From Neomegalonema sp. (GTDB taxonomy: Bacteria > Pseudomonadota > Alphaproteobacteria > Rhodobacterales > Rhodobacteraceae), in contig JALEFY010000004.1 in NCBI GenBank assembly GCA_022760435.1, forward strand, positions 1 through 64,000: a stretch of 64,000 nt of DNA. The letters run 5' to 3'. The notes under the pieces were generated by a model. The model was not told the origin of the DNA, made no database searches, and saw only the letters and a list, made by a program, of their open reading frames with translations. The translations under genes and the position numbers were made by a program. Below, in pieces: positions 15,879-24,664 of this stretch (positions are counted from its first letter, which is position 1; every line of letters begins with the position of its first letter).

Positions 15879-18333
15879 TGGCGGCCTCCTGTTGTTGGGG
15901 GTGCATTCCGCCGTTGCCGACTTCCAGTCGGCGCTTATGGCCGCGCATCGCCGCATGCAGGAGCGCGAATAGCGCCGCCCGGCGGATCTGCGGGTCTTGT
16001 TTCAGCGCCTCGCAGCGCCCGGCTCGTAAGGCTGGCCATGGATCCTCTTCGCTTTCAGGCAGCTTCGACCAGATTTGCTCGGTTATAGCTCCCGCGGGTG
16101 CAGTAGAACCTTCTTCTTCAGGATGTCCGAGGATCTTGAGCAGGGCGTCGACGGTAGCTTCAGGCCATTTCGCACCGCGCCTTCTGTGCTCGGAGATGCC
16201 ACGAAGAAGGTCGTAGAGCGCATCAACCTCATCGTCACTCTCAAGCCGCCCCATCGCCGACCGCATCGCACCGAGCTGGCTCATCGGCGGCTGTGTTTTA
16301 GTGAAACCGAGACCCGCATCGGGCTTCGCTGCGATACGTTCGGCCTGCCGCCGTACTGCACGCAGGAACAGTTCTTCCTCGATTCGTTCGAGATGGTTTT
16401 GCTCTTCTTTTTTCAGATCATACCGCGCGCCATCGGTGCTTCTATTGCTTGCCCTGTCCTCTTCTTCTTTCCATTTTTCACAACGATGTAGCAGGCCCTC
16501 GTCTCCGTTCAGCGCCTTTCTCACCCAATCCTTGTTGAAAATCACTTGGCCAAAACCTTCGACCCGACGCTCCCCAATCCCGCTCTCTTGCAGCGCTTTG
16601 AGCGCATCGGTCTTGCCGTCCAGCACCTCAAAAGTAGCGCAAGAGCCCGCCTGGAGGGCGATCAGGCTCGGGCGCGGGAGCCCCCAGGAGCTTTGCCAGC
16701 TCTCAATCCGGCGCATCCGCAGGGCGTGGTCCTTGATCTCGACGCCAGCGCCCAGCGCTGCGGCCAGAGCACTGCGCAGCATCGCGACCGGAGCGCCGGA
16801 GCAAAGGTAGCTGTCCTGAAGCAGAAGATCGCTGGCGCAGTAGATCGTGAGGAGGTTGCTGGCGGTCCCGGCAACGTCCTTCTTATCATCGCTGACCAAA
16901 GACAGCTCGAGGGCGACACGGCCATAGCCGCTGCTGCGCGAGCGCCCCAAGCAGTCGGCTCTACGGAAATCGCGGGCGAAGGCCTCGGGATCGCTGCCCA
17001 ATATATCCGTCGCCACCCGGATGCGGGAGATGAAGACTTGCCCCGCCTCCAGCGCCTCATAGGCATAGAGGCCGCCGATTTCGCTGGTCGGGCGGCTTTT
17101 TTCATCGTCGATCACATTGAGAGTGCGCAACGATTTCTTGGGCTCTGCGAAATGCAGTTTGCTTTCGCTCAAAGCCATATAGCCGCTGCGCATCGGCTTC
17201 CATTGCCCGACCGCCCCCTCATCAGCAAAGCGGTTGCGCAGCGCGCCCTTGCCGTCAGGACCAGCGGTGTCGTCTTTCTTGCGCTCCCAGCACATCGGCA
17301 CCGGCAGACAGGCTGTCTCACCATCGGGCTCCGCGATGAAGGCCGGCCCGACACTGATCTGATTGGCTGCCAGCGCTGCCGGGATATCGCCTTTCATTGC
17401 TCGCAGAACCATCGGCAGCAGCACCTGGCCTGGGATATGCTCATGGCACAGGGTGACGTTGCCCCGGATCTCCGAAGCAATCAGCAGAGGCTGTTCGAGC
17501 GTGATCGTCAGGTCGAATTCCGAGTATGCGCCGCCGTTACTCTCGCTCGAGCTTTTGTCGCTGGGCGGGTCCGAACGGCTTTCGTCGTTCGCGCTCTCGA
17601 AGCTGGGCAGGGGCGGACTGTTTTCGTCGCTCGTGGTGGCAATCGCCGGTGCCGCGGCGGTTTCTTGCAGCTCCGCGACCGCACCAGACAAGGTGAGCTT
17701 CCCACCGACGACGACCCGGCACTTGCCCGATCCGCGATGCCTTGAGCCGCCGATGCCGGTGATCAGCTTAGCTGCCGCCACGAGGAAGGCGCGCGTGGTC
17801 TCATCCGTCGCAAGCGGCCCGCTCAACTCCGCGCGCGCCTCGAGAACCGCGCCTTTCCGCGCCACTTCCTCGAAGCGCAGATGGTCGGGCTTGGCGGTGC
17901 CGCTGAACGGATCAATGGCAACGCCCGGCTTGACGAGCGTGAAGGCCTGGCGGAGCGCGGCAAACTCCGAGCCCAGGACAGCGCTGCGCAAAGCTTCGCT
18001 GTAGCGCGCATCCCCCACCGACAGATGCGCCGGAGATGGGGCGTGCGCGCTCTCGCCCTTGACCAGCCCCGGTTGCGAGCCGAACAAGTGTTCGACAAGC
18101 GCAGCCCATGTGTCGGCCTGCGTGTCATCGAGTGCTTGCGTGCCATCGAGTGCTTGCGCCAGCTTCTCTGCCGCATCGCGCCAGACGCCGCGCAGGCTGG
18201 AGGCGGGCACATAAGGCAATCCGCTGTCATCACGCGCGATGAGTCGATCCACCGAACCTTGCCGCCCCGAGCCGGTGCCGATCATCCAGTCGCTCTCGAA
18301 GGTGATGGTGATGGGGAGTTCCGTCTCGCTCAT
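15868..18333 (-). CDS. Cas7-Cas5(Csx10)-Cas11-like fusion
   Basis: An 821-residue multi-domain backbone protein. Residues about 1-215 form a Csm3-like Cas7 (YVPASSLRGVWRDA, then GIGGSRHRGSGKC). An acidic, Ser-rich linker follows (about 235-270). Residues about 275-640 form the Csx10/Cas5-like part (LPMVLRAMKGD, SSGYGRVALEL, LLLQDSYLCSGAPV, SWQSSWGLPRP, RRVEGFGQV). The last about 170 residues are helical and charged with no RAMP motif, consistent with a Cas11-like small subunit. The Cas7-Cas5-Cas11 order is that of the III-Dv fusion. It overlaps cas10 by four bases (ATGA). The Cas11 part is inferred from position and helix-like composition. Confidence 0.85.
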   Translation of the reverse strand: MSETELPITITFESDWMIGTGSGRQGSVDRLIARDDSGLPYVPASSLRGVWRDAAEKLAQALDGTQALDDTQADTWAALVEHLFGSQPGLVKGESAHAPSPAHLSVGDARYSEALRSAVLGSEFAALRQAFTLVKPGVAIDPFSGTAKPDHLRFEEVARKGAVLEARAELSGPLATDETTRAFLVAAAKLITGIGGSRHRGSGKCRVVVGGKLTLSGAVAELQETAAAPAIATTSDENSPPLPSFESANDESRSDPPSDKSSSESNGGAYSEFDLTITLEQPLLIASEIRGNVTLCHEHIPGQVLLPMVLRAMKGDIPAALAANQISVGPAFIAEPDGETACLPVPMCWERKKDDTAGPDGKGALRNRFADEGAVGQWKPMRSGYMALSESKLHFAEPKKSLRTLNVIDDEKSRPTSEIGGLYAYEALEAGQVFISRIRVATDILGSDPEAFARDFRRADCLGRSRSSGYGRVALELSLVSDDKKDVAGTASNLLTIYCASDLLLQDSYLCSGAPVAMLRSALAAALGAGVEIKDHALRMRRIESWQSSWGLPRPSLIALQAGSCATFEVLDGKTDALKALQESGIGERRVEGFGQVIFNKDWVRKALNGDEGLLHRCEKWKEEEDRASNRSTDGARYDLKKEEQNHLERIEEELFLRAVRRQAERIAAKPDAGLGFTKTQPPMSQLGAMRSAMGRLESDDEVDALYDLLRGISEHRRRGAKWPEATVDALLKILGHPEEEGSTAPAGAITEQIWSKLPESEEDPWPALRAGRCEALKQDPQIRRAALFALLHAAMRGHKRRLEVGNGGMHPQQQEAANGA

Positions 18334-20258
18334 TGCGCGTCCTCCATGGCGTTCCCCGAGCCCTCAGTCGATCTTCCGTTGTCGCCGCTGTCGTCGGTCT
18401 TCTCGGGCGGAAATGTATCGGTGCCCAGATCCATGATCTCCATGGCATCAAGCAGACGGGTGACACGGCCCTCGGTGTCATCCATGAACAGGCCCTCCGG
18501 CCACTTCCGAGTGAGCGAATAGCGCTGCTCGATCAGGCTCAACCGGGCTTTGGCCACCGCCTCGCCCTCGAACAGTGCTTCGCGCAGCGTGTGGAGCTGA
18601 GAGCGGGCAACGCCTCCAGCGCGCTCCCCGTTATCCGTTTCCTCGGAGGGCTCGAGGGCTCTAACAAGAGCAGCCAGATCATCCCAACGGCGCACCCGAT
18701 CCCAACCATCAAGGGCGGGCTCTACGCGAGTGCCGTCGTCGTTCTTCGGCATGTCCACCACATAGGGGCGCGCGGTGAGCGACAGGTTCTTGCCGCCCTT
18801 GCCCTCGCCCTTGAGCAACCAATGGGCGCGTTGGGTTTTCAAATCATTCGACGCACTGTCGAACTGGATGTGGAAATCGAGCGCACATGCACGCGGGGCG
18901 ATCTGTTGATCCCAATGCTGTTTGGTTTTCTTGGCCGATCTGACCAGTTCTTCGGCAAGTTGATAGGCGTAATGGAAGGGATAGTTCGGCTTTATGATCG
19001 CCACCCCTGCCGCAGCGCCAAGCCCCTCCCCGCCAGTTGCCGCGGGAATGACCGAATCCATTCCGAGGATTTCGTCGAGGCGCGTCGCCGCAGCAAAGGC
19101 CTCGATATACGCGGCCGCAAAGCGGATCGCCTTCTTGCCCTCGCAAATGACCGTTAGATCGTCTCCGCCGACGACAACGGGTACGACCTCAATGCATTTG
19201 AGATCGCGCGTTCCAGGCTCTACGCTCTTTTCAACCTTCTTGGTCCGATCGGCGAAATCGGTCTGCTTCAACGCCTCGCGTAGAGCATGGATGGAGCACA
19301 ACTCGAGGCTTAGCGAAAACCGCCGATAGGCATTGAAATAGTCATACAGAGGCGCAGTCTCCGGACAATCGCCGCCAATGATCTTCTTGGCGTAGTCCCC
19401 GAAATTGAGGAAGATCTGCCCGAAGCCGTTGCCGTCAGCGTGTACGACCGCGAGCCATTCCCGCTCCTGCATCCGGTCGAGGGTCGCCTGTGCTTCAGCC
19501 TCGTCAGCATCAATTGCTTCTGGCCCGCTCTTGGCTTGGTTCTCGGAAAATGTGTAGAGCAGATTATTCCCCGGGCCGGCGATACGGTTCATCCGGGTCA
19601 GAGCAGACTTGCGCTTCGCCCGTTTCGCGAGCGCAGGCGCGCTGAGCAGGTCTTTGGTCGCATCATTGGCGAAACCAGAGGCTGGTAGCGCCGTCGTGGT
19701 GCAAGGCGCCATGAACGGCGCGGTTGGAAACCGTGCTTCGGGCGACGGCAATTCAGCACGCAGCTTCTCGAGGCCTTGAAAGACGCCCTTCATCGCCTCC
19801 GAGGCCTCTTTCCCGTCGCCGAGTTCCGCATCCAGATGGATCGTTTTTTCGGAGACCACACCGCGCGCTATCACACCGGGCGCGTTGACCAGCAGATCGA
19901 GGGTCAGTGCAGCGATGATGCTCTGTCCGACCTCGCGCTCTCGAACCAGCAGCAGCGCCTTGCCTGAAGTGGCCAAAAGGATCTCGACACCGCACTGTGC
20001 GAGCTTGCACTTATCAGGCATTTTCGCGAGCGCCGCGGTCAGCGCCGCCGGTTTGAGTGTCAGCGTCTTCAGTTCCTCGACGAACAGGGGTTTTCCCAAG
20101 GCTTCGTCGATCGCCCGGAAAAGCACGTTTGTCCCGACCTCGTGCACCAATTGCGAAGCGCCGATATTTTCACGCAGCTTGTTGGAGCCAAAAATGAAGT
20201 TCTGATTGCTCGAAGTTTCAATCAGTAGAAGATGGGCCTCGCCCCTGCTTTCCGGCAC
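18330..20258 (-). CDS. cas10: Cas10, HD-less with intact GGDD cyclase
   Basis: The large signature subunit of the type III complex. The 642-residue protein starts with an inactive first palm (HLLLIETSSNQNFIFGSNKLRE) and has no N-terminal HD nuclease domain. The second palm carries D275 in VVHADGNGFG and the catalytic G364-G-D-D367 in VVVGGDDLTVI. It should therefore make cyclic oligoadenylate on target RNA binding but not cut DNA. The start is GTG at 20258 with GGGGGG just upstream; an ATG two bases earlier is out of frame. It is the first gene of the minus-strand effector operon, which is translationally coupled down to csx19. Confidence 0.95.
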   Translation of the reverse strand: MPESRGEAHLLLIETSSNQNFIFGSNKLRENIGASQLVHEVGTNVLFRAIDEALGKPLFVEELKTLTLKPAALTAALAKMPDKCKLAQCGVEILLATSGKALLLVREREVGQSIIAALTLDLLVNAPGVIARGVVSEKTIHLDAELGDGKEASEAMKGVFQGLEKLRAELPSPEARFPTAPFMAPCTTTALPASGFANDATKDLLSAPALAKRAKRKSALTRMNRIAGPGNNLLYTFSENQAKSGPEAIDADEAEAQATLDRMQEREWLAVVHADGNGFGQIFLNFGDYAKKIIGGDCPETAPLYDYFNAYRRFSLSLELCSIHALREALKQTDFADRTKKVEKSVEPGTRDLKCIEVVPVVVGGDDLTVICEGKKAIRFAAAYIEAFAAATRLDEILGMDSVIPAATGGEGLGAAAGVAIIKPNYPFHYAYQLAEELVRSAKKTKQHWDQQIAPRACALDFHIQFDSASNDLKTQRAHWLLKGEGKGGKNLSLTARPYVVDMPKNDDGTRVEPALDGWDRVRRWDDLAALVRALEPSEETDNGERAGGVARSQLHTLREALFEGEAVAKARLSLIEQRYSLTRKWPEGLFMDDTEGRVTRLLDAMEIMDLGTDTFPPEKTDDSGDNGRSTEGSGNAMEDAQ

Positions 20259-20837
20259 ATGGCCCCCCTTTTCAAGTCGCCTGTCGAATCTCTAGCCCAT
20301 CTATATTAGTGATAAATCTTGCGTTGGGACAACTGTGGATAGATTTCCAACTACCGATTTCGCCTGAACCCACCCTAGCAATCCACAGCCTTCCAGTGGG
20401 TGGTCATTCGAACCATCACACCCGCATTAGCTTTCCGCGACGGCGTCGCAATGGTTGCGGAATATTTCGTTACATAATTGGCGAACGAATGCGGCTTGAT
20501 CCGAAAAGCGTATCAGCCGCTGAATAGTTACTTGGCTCATGCGCGCGGAGAGTTCGATACAACAATAATCATAGCAGGAAGAGTGGTGTTGAGGGGTCAT
20601 CCACAGCTAACAGCATCGACAAGCGCAATGCCATCGATCAAGCCAAATCTCACAAGCCTAGCAGGAAACGTCACTTCATCGCCTGAGAAACCGTTTAAAT
20701 TCAGCACATAGCGCCCCGAATTTCTCACGCGAAGTTCTCTGACCATCCACAGACTTCGGCCCCGACGCGCGCCATCGTAGAGGCGGAAGTTGCGGCGTGC
20801 TTTGCCGCAGCGAGCGAAGATGGATCGGAGCAGAAGC
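20259..20837. other. Noncoding region upstream of cas10
   Basis: No supported gene in 579 bp; short open frames here have no recognisable product. It separates the divergent cas10 operon from the small HTH genes and should hold the cas10 operon promoter. I see no CRISPR repeat or clear palindrome. Confidence 0.55.
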
Positions 20838-21044
20838 ATGCAGCATCTTACCCAGAAGCAACTGGCCGAACGCTGGCGTATGTCGCCGCGCACGCTCGAG
20901 CAATGGCGCTGGCGCGGCGTCGGGCCGAAATATCTGAAACTTGGCGGGCGGGTTCTGTACCGGGTCGAAGATGTCGTGAGCTTTGAGAATGCGCGTCAGC
21001 ACAGCAATACGGCTGGCCCGCTCCCGCTTGTGTTCCGGAAGTAG
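20838..21044 (+). CDS. Small HTH protein, excisionase/AlpA-like
   Basis: A 68-residue protein with a MerR/AlpA-type winged helix: LTQKQLAERWRMSPRTLEQWRWRG, then GPKYLKLGGRVLYRVEDV. The ATG at 20838 has GGAG upstream. Proteins of this kind act as recombination directionality factors or small regulators of integrated elements, so it is the best candidate excisionase for the island integrase. It is followed 4 bp later by a second HTH gene. Confidence 0.75.
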   Translation: MQHLTQKQLAERWRMSPRTLEQWRWRGVGPKYLKLGGRVLYRVEDVVSFENARQHSNTAGPLPLVFRK

Positions 21045-21048
21045 CGCG

Positions 21049-21492
21049 ATGCCGAAACTGCCCGATGCAAGGCGGATCAAGGCGCATCGCGTCTACTCGG
21101 TCGTGGAGGCCGCCGAGGCGCTGGGCTGCCATCGCCAGACCGTCACGCGCTGGATCAAGTCCGGCGCGTTGCAGGCCGATACCAGCGCTCGTCCCTGGCT
21201 AATTCGAGGCTGCGATCTCAAGGCCTATGCGCAGGAGCGGCGATGCAAGAACCGCCAATGCCTCGCGCCGGGAGAGCTCTTCTGCCTGTCCTGTCGAAAG
21301 CCCAAACGACCCGCGTTTGAAATGGCTGACTTTATTTTCGACGGACCCGCTCATGGTCGCCTCGTTGGGCTTTGCCCCACCTGCGGCGGGCTCATGCACC
21401 GCTTTGCGCGCCACGACCGAATTGCGCAAATCGCCGGAGATCTGGACATCACGATGAAAGGCGCTCTCCCGAGACTAAACGGACCTGACTGA
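21049..21492 (+). CDS. HTH plus zinc-ribbon DNA-binding protein
   Basis: A 147-residue protein. The N-terminal excisionase-type HTH (SVVEAAEALGCHRQTVTRWIKSG) is followed by a zinc-ribbon-like region with Cys pairs C-x4-C, C-x2-C and C-x2-C (CKNRQC, CLSC, CPTC). Likely DNA-binding regulation of the island, together with the preceding HTH gene in one transcript. The last about 20 codons overlap the block shared with 1070 onward, so its 3' end was part of the duplicated mobile-element DNA. Confidence 0.7.
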   Translation: MPKLPDARRIKAHRVYSVVEAAEALGCHRQTVTRWIKSGALQADTSARPWLIRGCDLKAYAQERRCKNRQCLAPGELFCLSCRKPKRPAFEMADFIFDGPAHGRLVGLCPTCGGLMHRFARHDRIAQIAGDLDITMKGALPRLNGPD

Positions 21493-21532
21493 CCACTCTT
21501 GATTGTGTCGGTTCAGCACGAAGGAGACACCC

Positions 21533-21967
21533 ATGAAAAAGAGCGTGGCAAAAAATCTGCGCGCCAAGCGCAAATACCTGTTGTGGCTCGCGGATGCGAA
21601 GGGCCTGTCGCCACAATCGATCGACAAGGCTGCCGCGGCAATCGACCACTACCAGGCGTTCAACAGTGACGGTGATTTCGCGGCGTTCCATCCCGAAAAA
21701 GCGCGCGCGTTCAAGCGGCATCTTGACAAAATGACAAATGAGAGAACCGGCGAGCCGCTCGCACCCAGTACCCTGGGCAGCATCTTGCGCGATGTGAAGG
21801 CGTTCTTCCAATGGCTGGCGGATCAGCCTGGCTACAAGTCAAAAATCGCGCACTCGGAGGTTGCCTATTTCAGCGCGGCGCGGAGCCAGGCGCGATCGGC
21901 GTATGACAATCGACTCCCGGAAACGGACTCTTATGCCTCAATCAATCCACGATCATGGAGGCTTTAG
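21533..21967 (+). pseudogene. Truncated tyrosine recombinase (copy 2)
   Basis: 144 codons encode only the SAM-like core-binding domain of a phage-type integrase (WLADAKGLSPQSIDKA, EPLAPSTLGSILRDVKAFF, ADQPGYKSKI). Where full-length relatives continue into the catalytic domain, this one runs into unrelated sequence and stops. AAGGAG precedes the ATG. About 300 bp, including the upstream region, match 1070-1400. The 3' end overlaps the converging DUF262 gene by 15 bases. It could still be translated as a DNA-binding remnant. Confidence 0.75.
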
Positions 21968-23887
21968 ACCGAAGCACTCCCAAAGTTCGAGGCGCATCCG
22001 TTTTGTGCGGGCTTGAAGCTCCACCGGACCAAAAGGGTTCAATTGCGCTACATCAGCGAGCGTATGAAAATCGGTCGAAAGCTGCGATAGGCGCGTGCGC
22101 TTGTCATCAAACCCCGCAGCGCCAAGGTCCTTATTCAGGGAATGGGGTATCACCGCAAGATTGCCCAGGGCGAAGCAGACATCATCATAAGCGTCCACCG
22201 AACCTGCGGTCGCTACCATATAGGGATGATCAGGCTGGCGTGGGTGTAAATGCTCAACTGTCGATCCACGAAGTAGATCAGGCATCCCGTCCCTCCAAAC
22301 GTATGCTTCGCGCCACATCATCAACGCGCGCCAGATCTGATGATCACGGATTTGTCCGCGGAGCAAACGATCTGCATTCTCACGCTGACGCTTACTAGCC
22401 ATCAAGGCTCCATTTCTCGTCGTCGGATCATATTTCCAGTAGGTACTTGAATTGGGCTGCTCTTTCGCGGCACACATCGCTTTGGCAAAAATCTTTGCCC
22501 TGTCCGCATCGGAGAGGCCAGATATTGCCAGTAAAATGCAGCGCTTGTGGAGCCTGCCGAACATTTTGTTCAAACTTTTCGTCGATCGCCCGTTTCGGCG
22601 CGCGTTAAACGTGGCGCTCCACCAGAAAAGGGCAAGCGGCCGCCAGTCCTGCCAAGGAATAAATTTCAACCGCCAAATATTTATCTCCGGTTGGCGATCA
22701 CCCGGTTCTCTAAGAATTTCATTGATTGCGCTCCAACCTTTCGCGTTGGCGCGAAGTCGATTCATCGTTATAATGGCGCCCTCACGCGCGATAACTCCCC
22801 GAACGTGCTCACCGAAATCGGTTGGCCAAGAAGGATTTTGCGGCTGGCTCCTCCAAATCATGTCAACAGCCTTTAGAAACTTCTCTCGCTCGCTCAGCCT
22901 AAAGACAGGTTCGGGTGCCCGAGGCTGAGTTTCCCCAGAAGCGAACTGAGCATGCGGATCTGTAACGATCTGGCCAATCTCGTCCCAGATCCTTGAGATC
23001 TCCTGCTCCTCGTCGTCGCTCTGTGCTCCGGCAATCAATTGTCCTTTCAGCACCTCCATCGCATCCAGTGGCTTGGCATAGAGATTCACAGACACAAAGA
23101 TCTCTCTTGCCATGGCGGGCGATTGAACTTTGATGAAATTGACTAAGGCCCGCTGTGCAATGAATTCCGCGAGCAAGATCAATTGCTCAACAGGCTCGCC
23201 GTTCAATGATTTACGAAGCTTGTTCTTGACCGTCTGTAAGCTCCGGCCGATTGGACGGTTCCGAGTCACCCTCATTTGCCGAGCAGTCGCGCCCGGTTTT
23301 TGGACATCTTCCACCAAAGTAGCATCGCGTTCGGCCAAAGTTAGGCGCGGCCGCCCATGCTTATCGCGCACCATCTCGTCGGCAATCGGCGCCTCGCCAC
23401 CTTTCTCTGCGATCAGATCACGCAGTACGGCAAACAGGATGGTGAGGGTCGTGGTCCGCTGCAGGCCATCATAGATCTCCAAGGCGCCATCTGGTGCGGC
23501 GCAGCAGACCACACTTCCCAAGAAAATCGAGCCAGTTTCGTCGGAGCTGCCCGCTGTGTTTGGGAGACCCCATGGCATCGTCGGATAGAAATCCTCCGGA
23601 TCGATTTCTTCTTTGGTCGTTTCCAGTTCGGTATCATCTTCGAGACCCAAACCCACATCATCAGGATCGTAATTCGGATCCTCCGGATCATCTGCGTGGA
23701 GCGCTCTCTCGTCATTGCGCCCTGCGGCCTCTTGCAAGGCCGTAAGCAAATTTTCTGCCTCGGCCTCTCCCCAACGGTAGCTGCGCTGTACTGAGGCAGG
23801 GCGAAAGCGCCCAAAATTAAAATACTGCTGAAGACACGCAACTTGCGAACCAATCGGCGCCTCCACATTAAAGCTCCCGGCCGCCAT
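21953..23887 (-). CDS. GmrSD-like restriction protein (DUF262 + DUF1524)
   Basis: Predicted nucleotide-dependent endonuclease against phage DNA, of the GmrSD/type IV family. The 644-residue protein has an N-terminal DUF262 domain (SVQRSYRWGEAEAENLL, then the DGQQR-type motif as DGLQRTTTLT) and a C-terminal DUF1524 HNH region (STVEHLHPRQ, then ALGNLAVIPHSLNKDLG). The catalytic His and Asn are present. An acidic insertion lies near residues 65-105. ATG at 23887 has GCGAGG upstream; GTG at 23893 is possible. It lies 48 bp downstream of the truncated QueC-like gene on the same strand, so the three minus-strand genes may be one transcript. Confidence 0.85.
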   Translation of the reverse strand: MAAGSFNVEAPIGSQVACLQQYFNFGRFRPASVQRSYRWGEAEAENLLTALQEAAGRNDERALHADDPEDPNYDPDDVGLGLEDDTELETTKEEIDPEDFYPTMPWGLPNTAGSSDETGSIFLGSVVCCAAPDGALEIYDGLQRTTTLTILFAVLRDLIAEKGGEAPIADEMVRDKHGRPRLTLAERDATLVEDVQKPGATARQMRVTRNRPIGRSLQTVKNKLRKSLNGEPVEQLILLAEFIAQRALVNFIKVQSPAMAREIFVSVNLYAKPLDAMEVLKGQLIAGAQSDDEEQEISRIWDEIGQIVTDPHAQFASGETQPRAPEPVFRLSEREKFLKAVDMIWRSQPQNPSWPTDFGEHVRGVIAREGAIITMNRLRANAKGWSAINEILREPGDRQPEINIWRLKFIPWQDWRPLALFWWSATFNARRNGRSTKSLNKMFGRLHKRCILLAISGLSDADRAKIFAKAMCAAKEQPNSSTYWKYDPTTRNGALMASKRQRENADRLLRGQIRDHQIWRALMMWREAYVWRDGMPDLLRGSTVEHLHPRQPDHPYMVATAGSVDAYDDVCFALGNLAVIPHSLNKDLGAAGFDDKRTRLSQLSTDFHTLADVAQLNPFGPVELQARTKRMRLELWECFGLKPP

Positions 23888-23941
23888 CAACACCTCGCAC
23901 TCATTTGAAGAATTTCGCTTCCAAGCGTCGAGAAGGGTGAA

Positions 23942-24664
23942 TTAGGATCCCACAAATGTAAAGTCTTTCGAGAGACATCCCTGAGCAGTAAAGGACCGCG
24001 CCCGGTGCGTGCTCTCGCGGTTTGCCCCGTCGGTCAATTGCAGTTTGGCCGAGACTTGCTGCAGACGCCGGTCTTCCGTCTTCGCTCGGAGGTCATGAAT
24101 GCGACGCAATTGCGCTCTTTCCAGAGCGTTATCGAACAAATGCGTGACCAGAAGGACGTTTCTTTGCCTGGAGATAGTCTCGTCAAGTGCCCCGCCGAGC
24201 GAGTCGAGCCCACCTGAAAACAGCATGACTGTCTCGGGCTGAAAATTCGTATCGGCGCCGAATTGCAGACTTGGCTGCTCCCCTGTTTGGGCGGCTCGCT
24301 GCCGGAATGAAAACCGATATTCATCGTCCGAAAGAAAAGCCAGGGTACTCGCCAAATGCTCGGCGAGCGGCGGCGAGCGCCACAGGTCTAACGCTCGAAC
24401 CGGTACATCAAAAAACAACTTGCGCCGCCAGCTTTCGCCGAAAAATCGCTCGCGATCGCCGCCACGCGTGATGATTGCATCCGCCGCGTAAACATAAGCG
24501 GCGAGCTCAACCAGATCGAGCGCCGCGTCCGTGAGAACGCCTGACAGGCGATTGCTGAGCGTATCAACACTGAAATTCGCGAAATAGCGTTCGCCATCGA
24601 TCGTGACGCTGATCTGCCCAGCCGAGTTTGCGTCGCCGCAGATGATCGAGCGTTCAGGCTGCAT
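23942..24664 (-). CDS. QueC-like PP-loop ATPase, probably 3'-truncated
   Basis: A 240-residue protein with an N-terminal region of about 140 residues followed by a PP-loop: S150-G-G-L-D-S155 in VMLFSGGLDSLGGA. QueC-like PP-loop proteins with extra N-terminal domains occur in anti-phage systems such as Qat (QatC). Here the reading frame ends shortly after STHRARSF, where family members usually continue for well over 100 residues. The last 15 residues look foreign, suggesting loss of the 3' end. It overlaps the upstream unknown gene by 11 bases. No QatA, QatB or QatD is seen, so Qat itself is not claimed. Confidence 0.65.
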   Translation of the reverse strand: MQPERSIICGDANSAGQISVTIDGERYFANFSVDTLSNRLSGVLTDAALDLVELAAYVYAADAIITRGGDRERFFGESWRRKLFFDVPVRALDLWRSPPLAEHLASTLAFLSDDEYRFSFRQRAAQTGEQPSLQFGADTNFQPETVMLFSGGLDSLGGALDETISRQRNVLLVTHLFDNALERAQLRRIHDLRAKTEDRRLQQVSAKLQLTDGANRESTHRARSFTAQGCLSKDFTFVGS

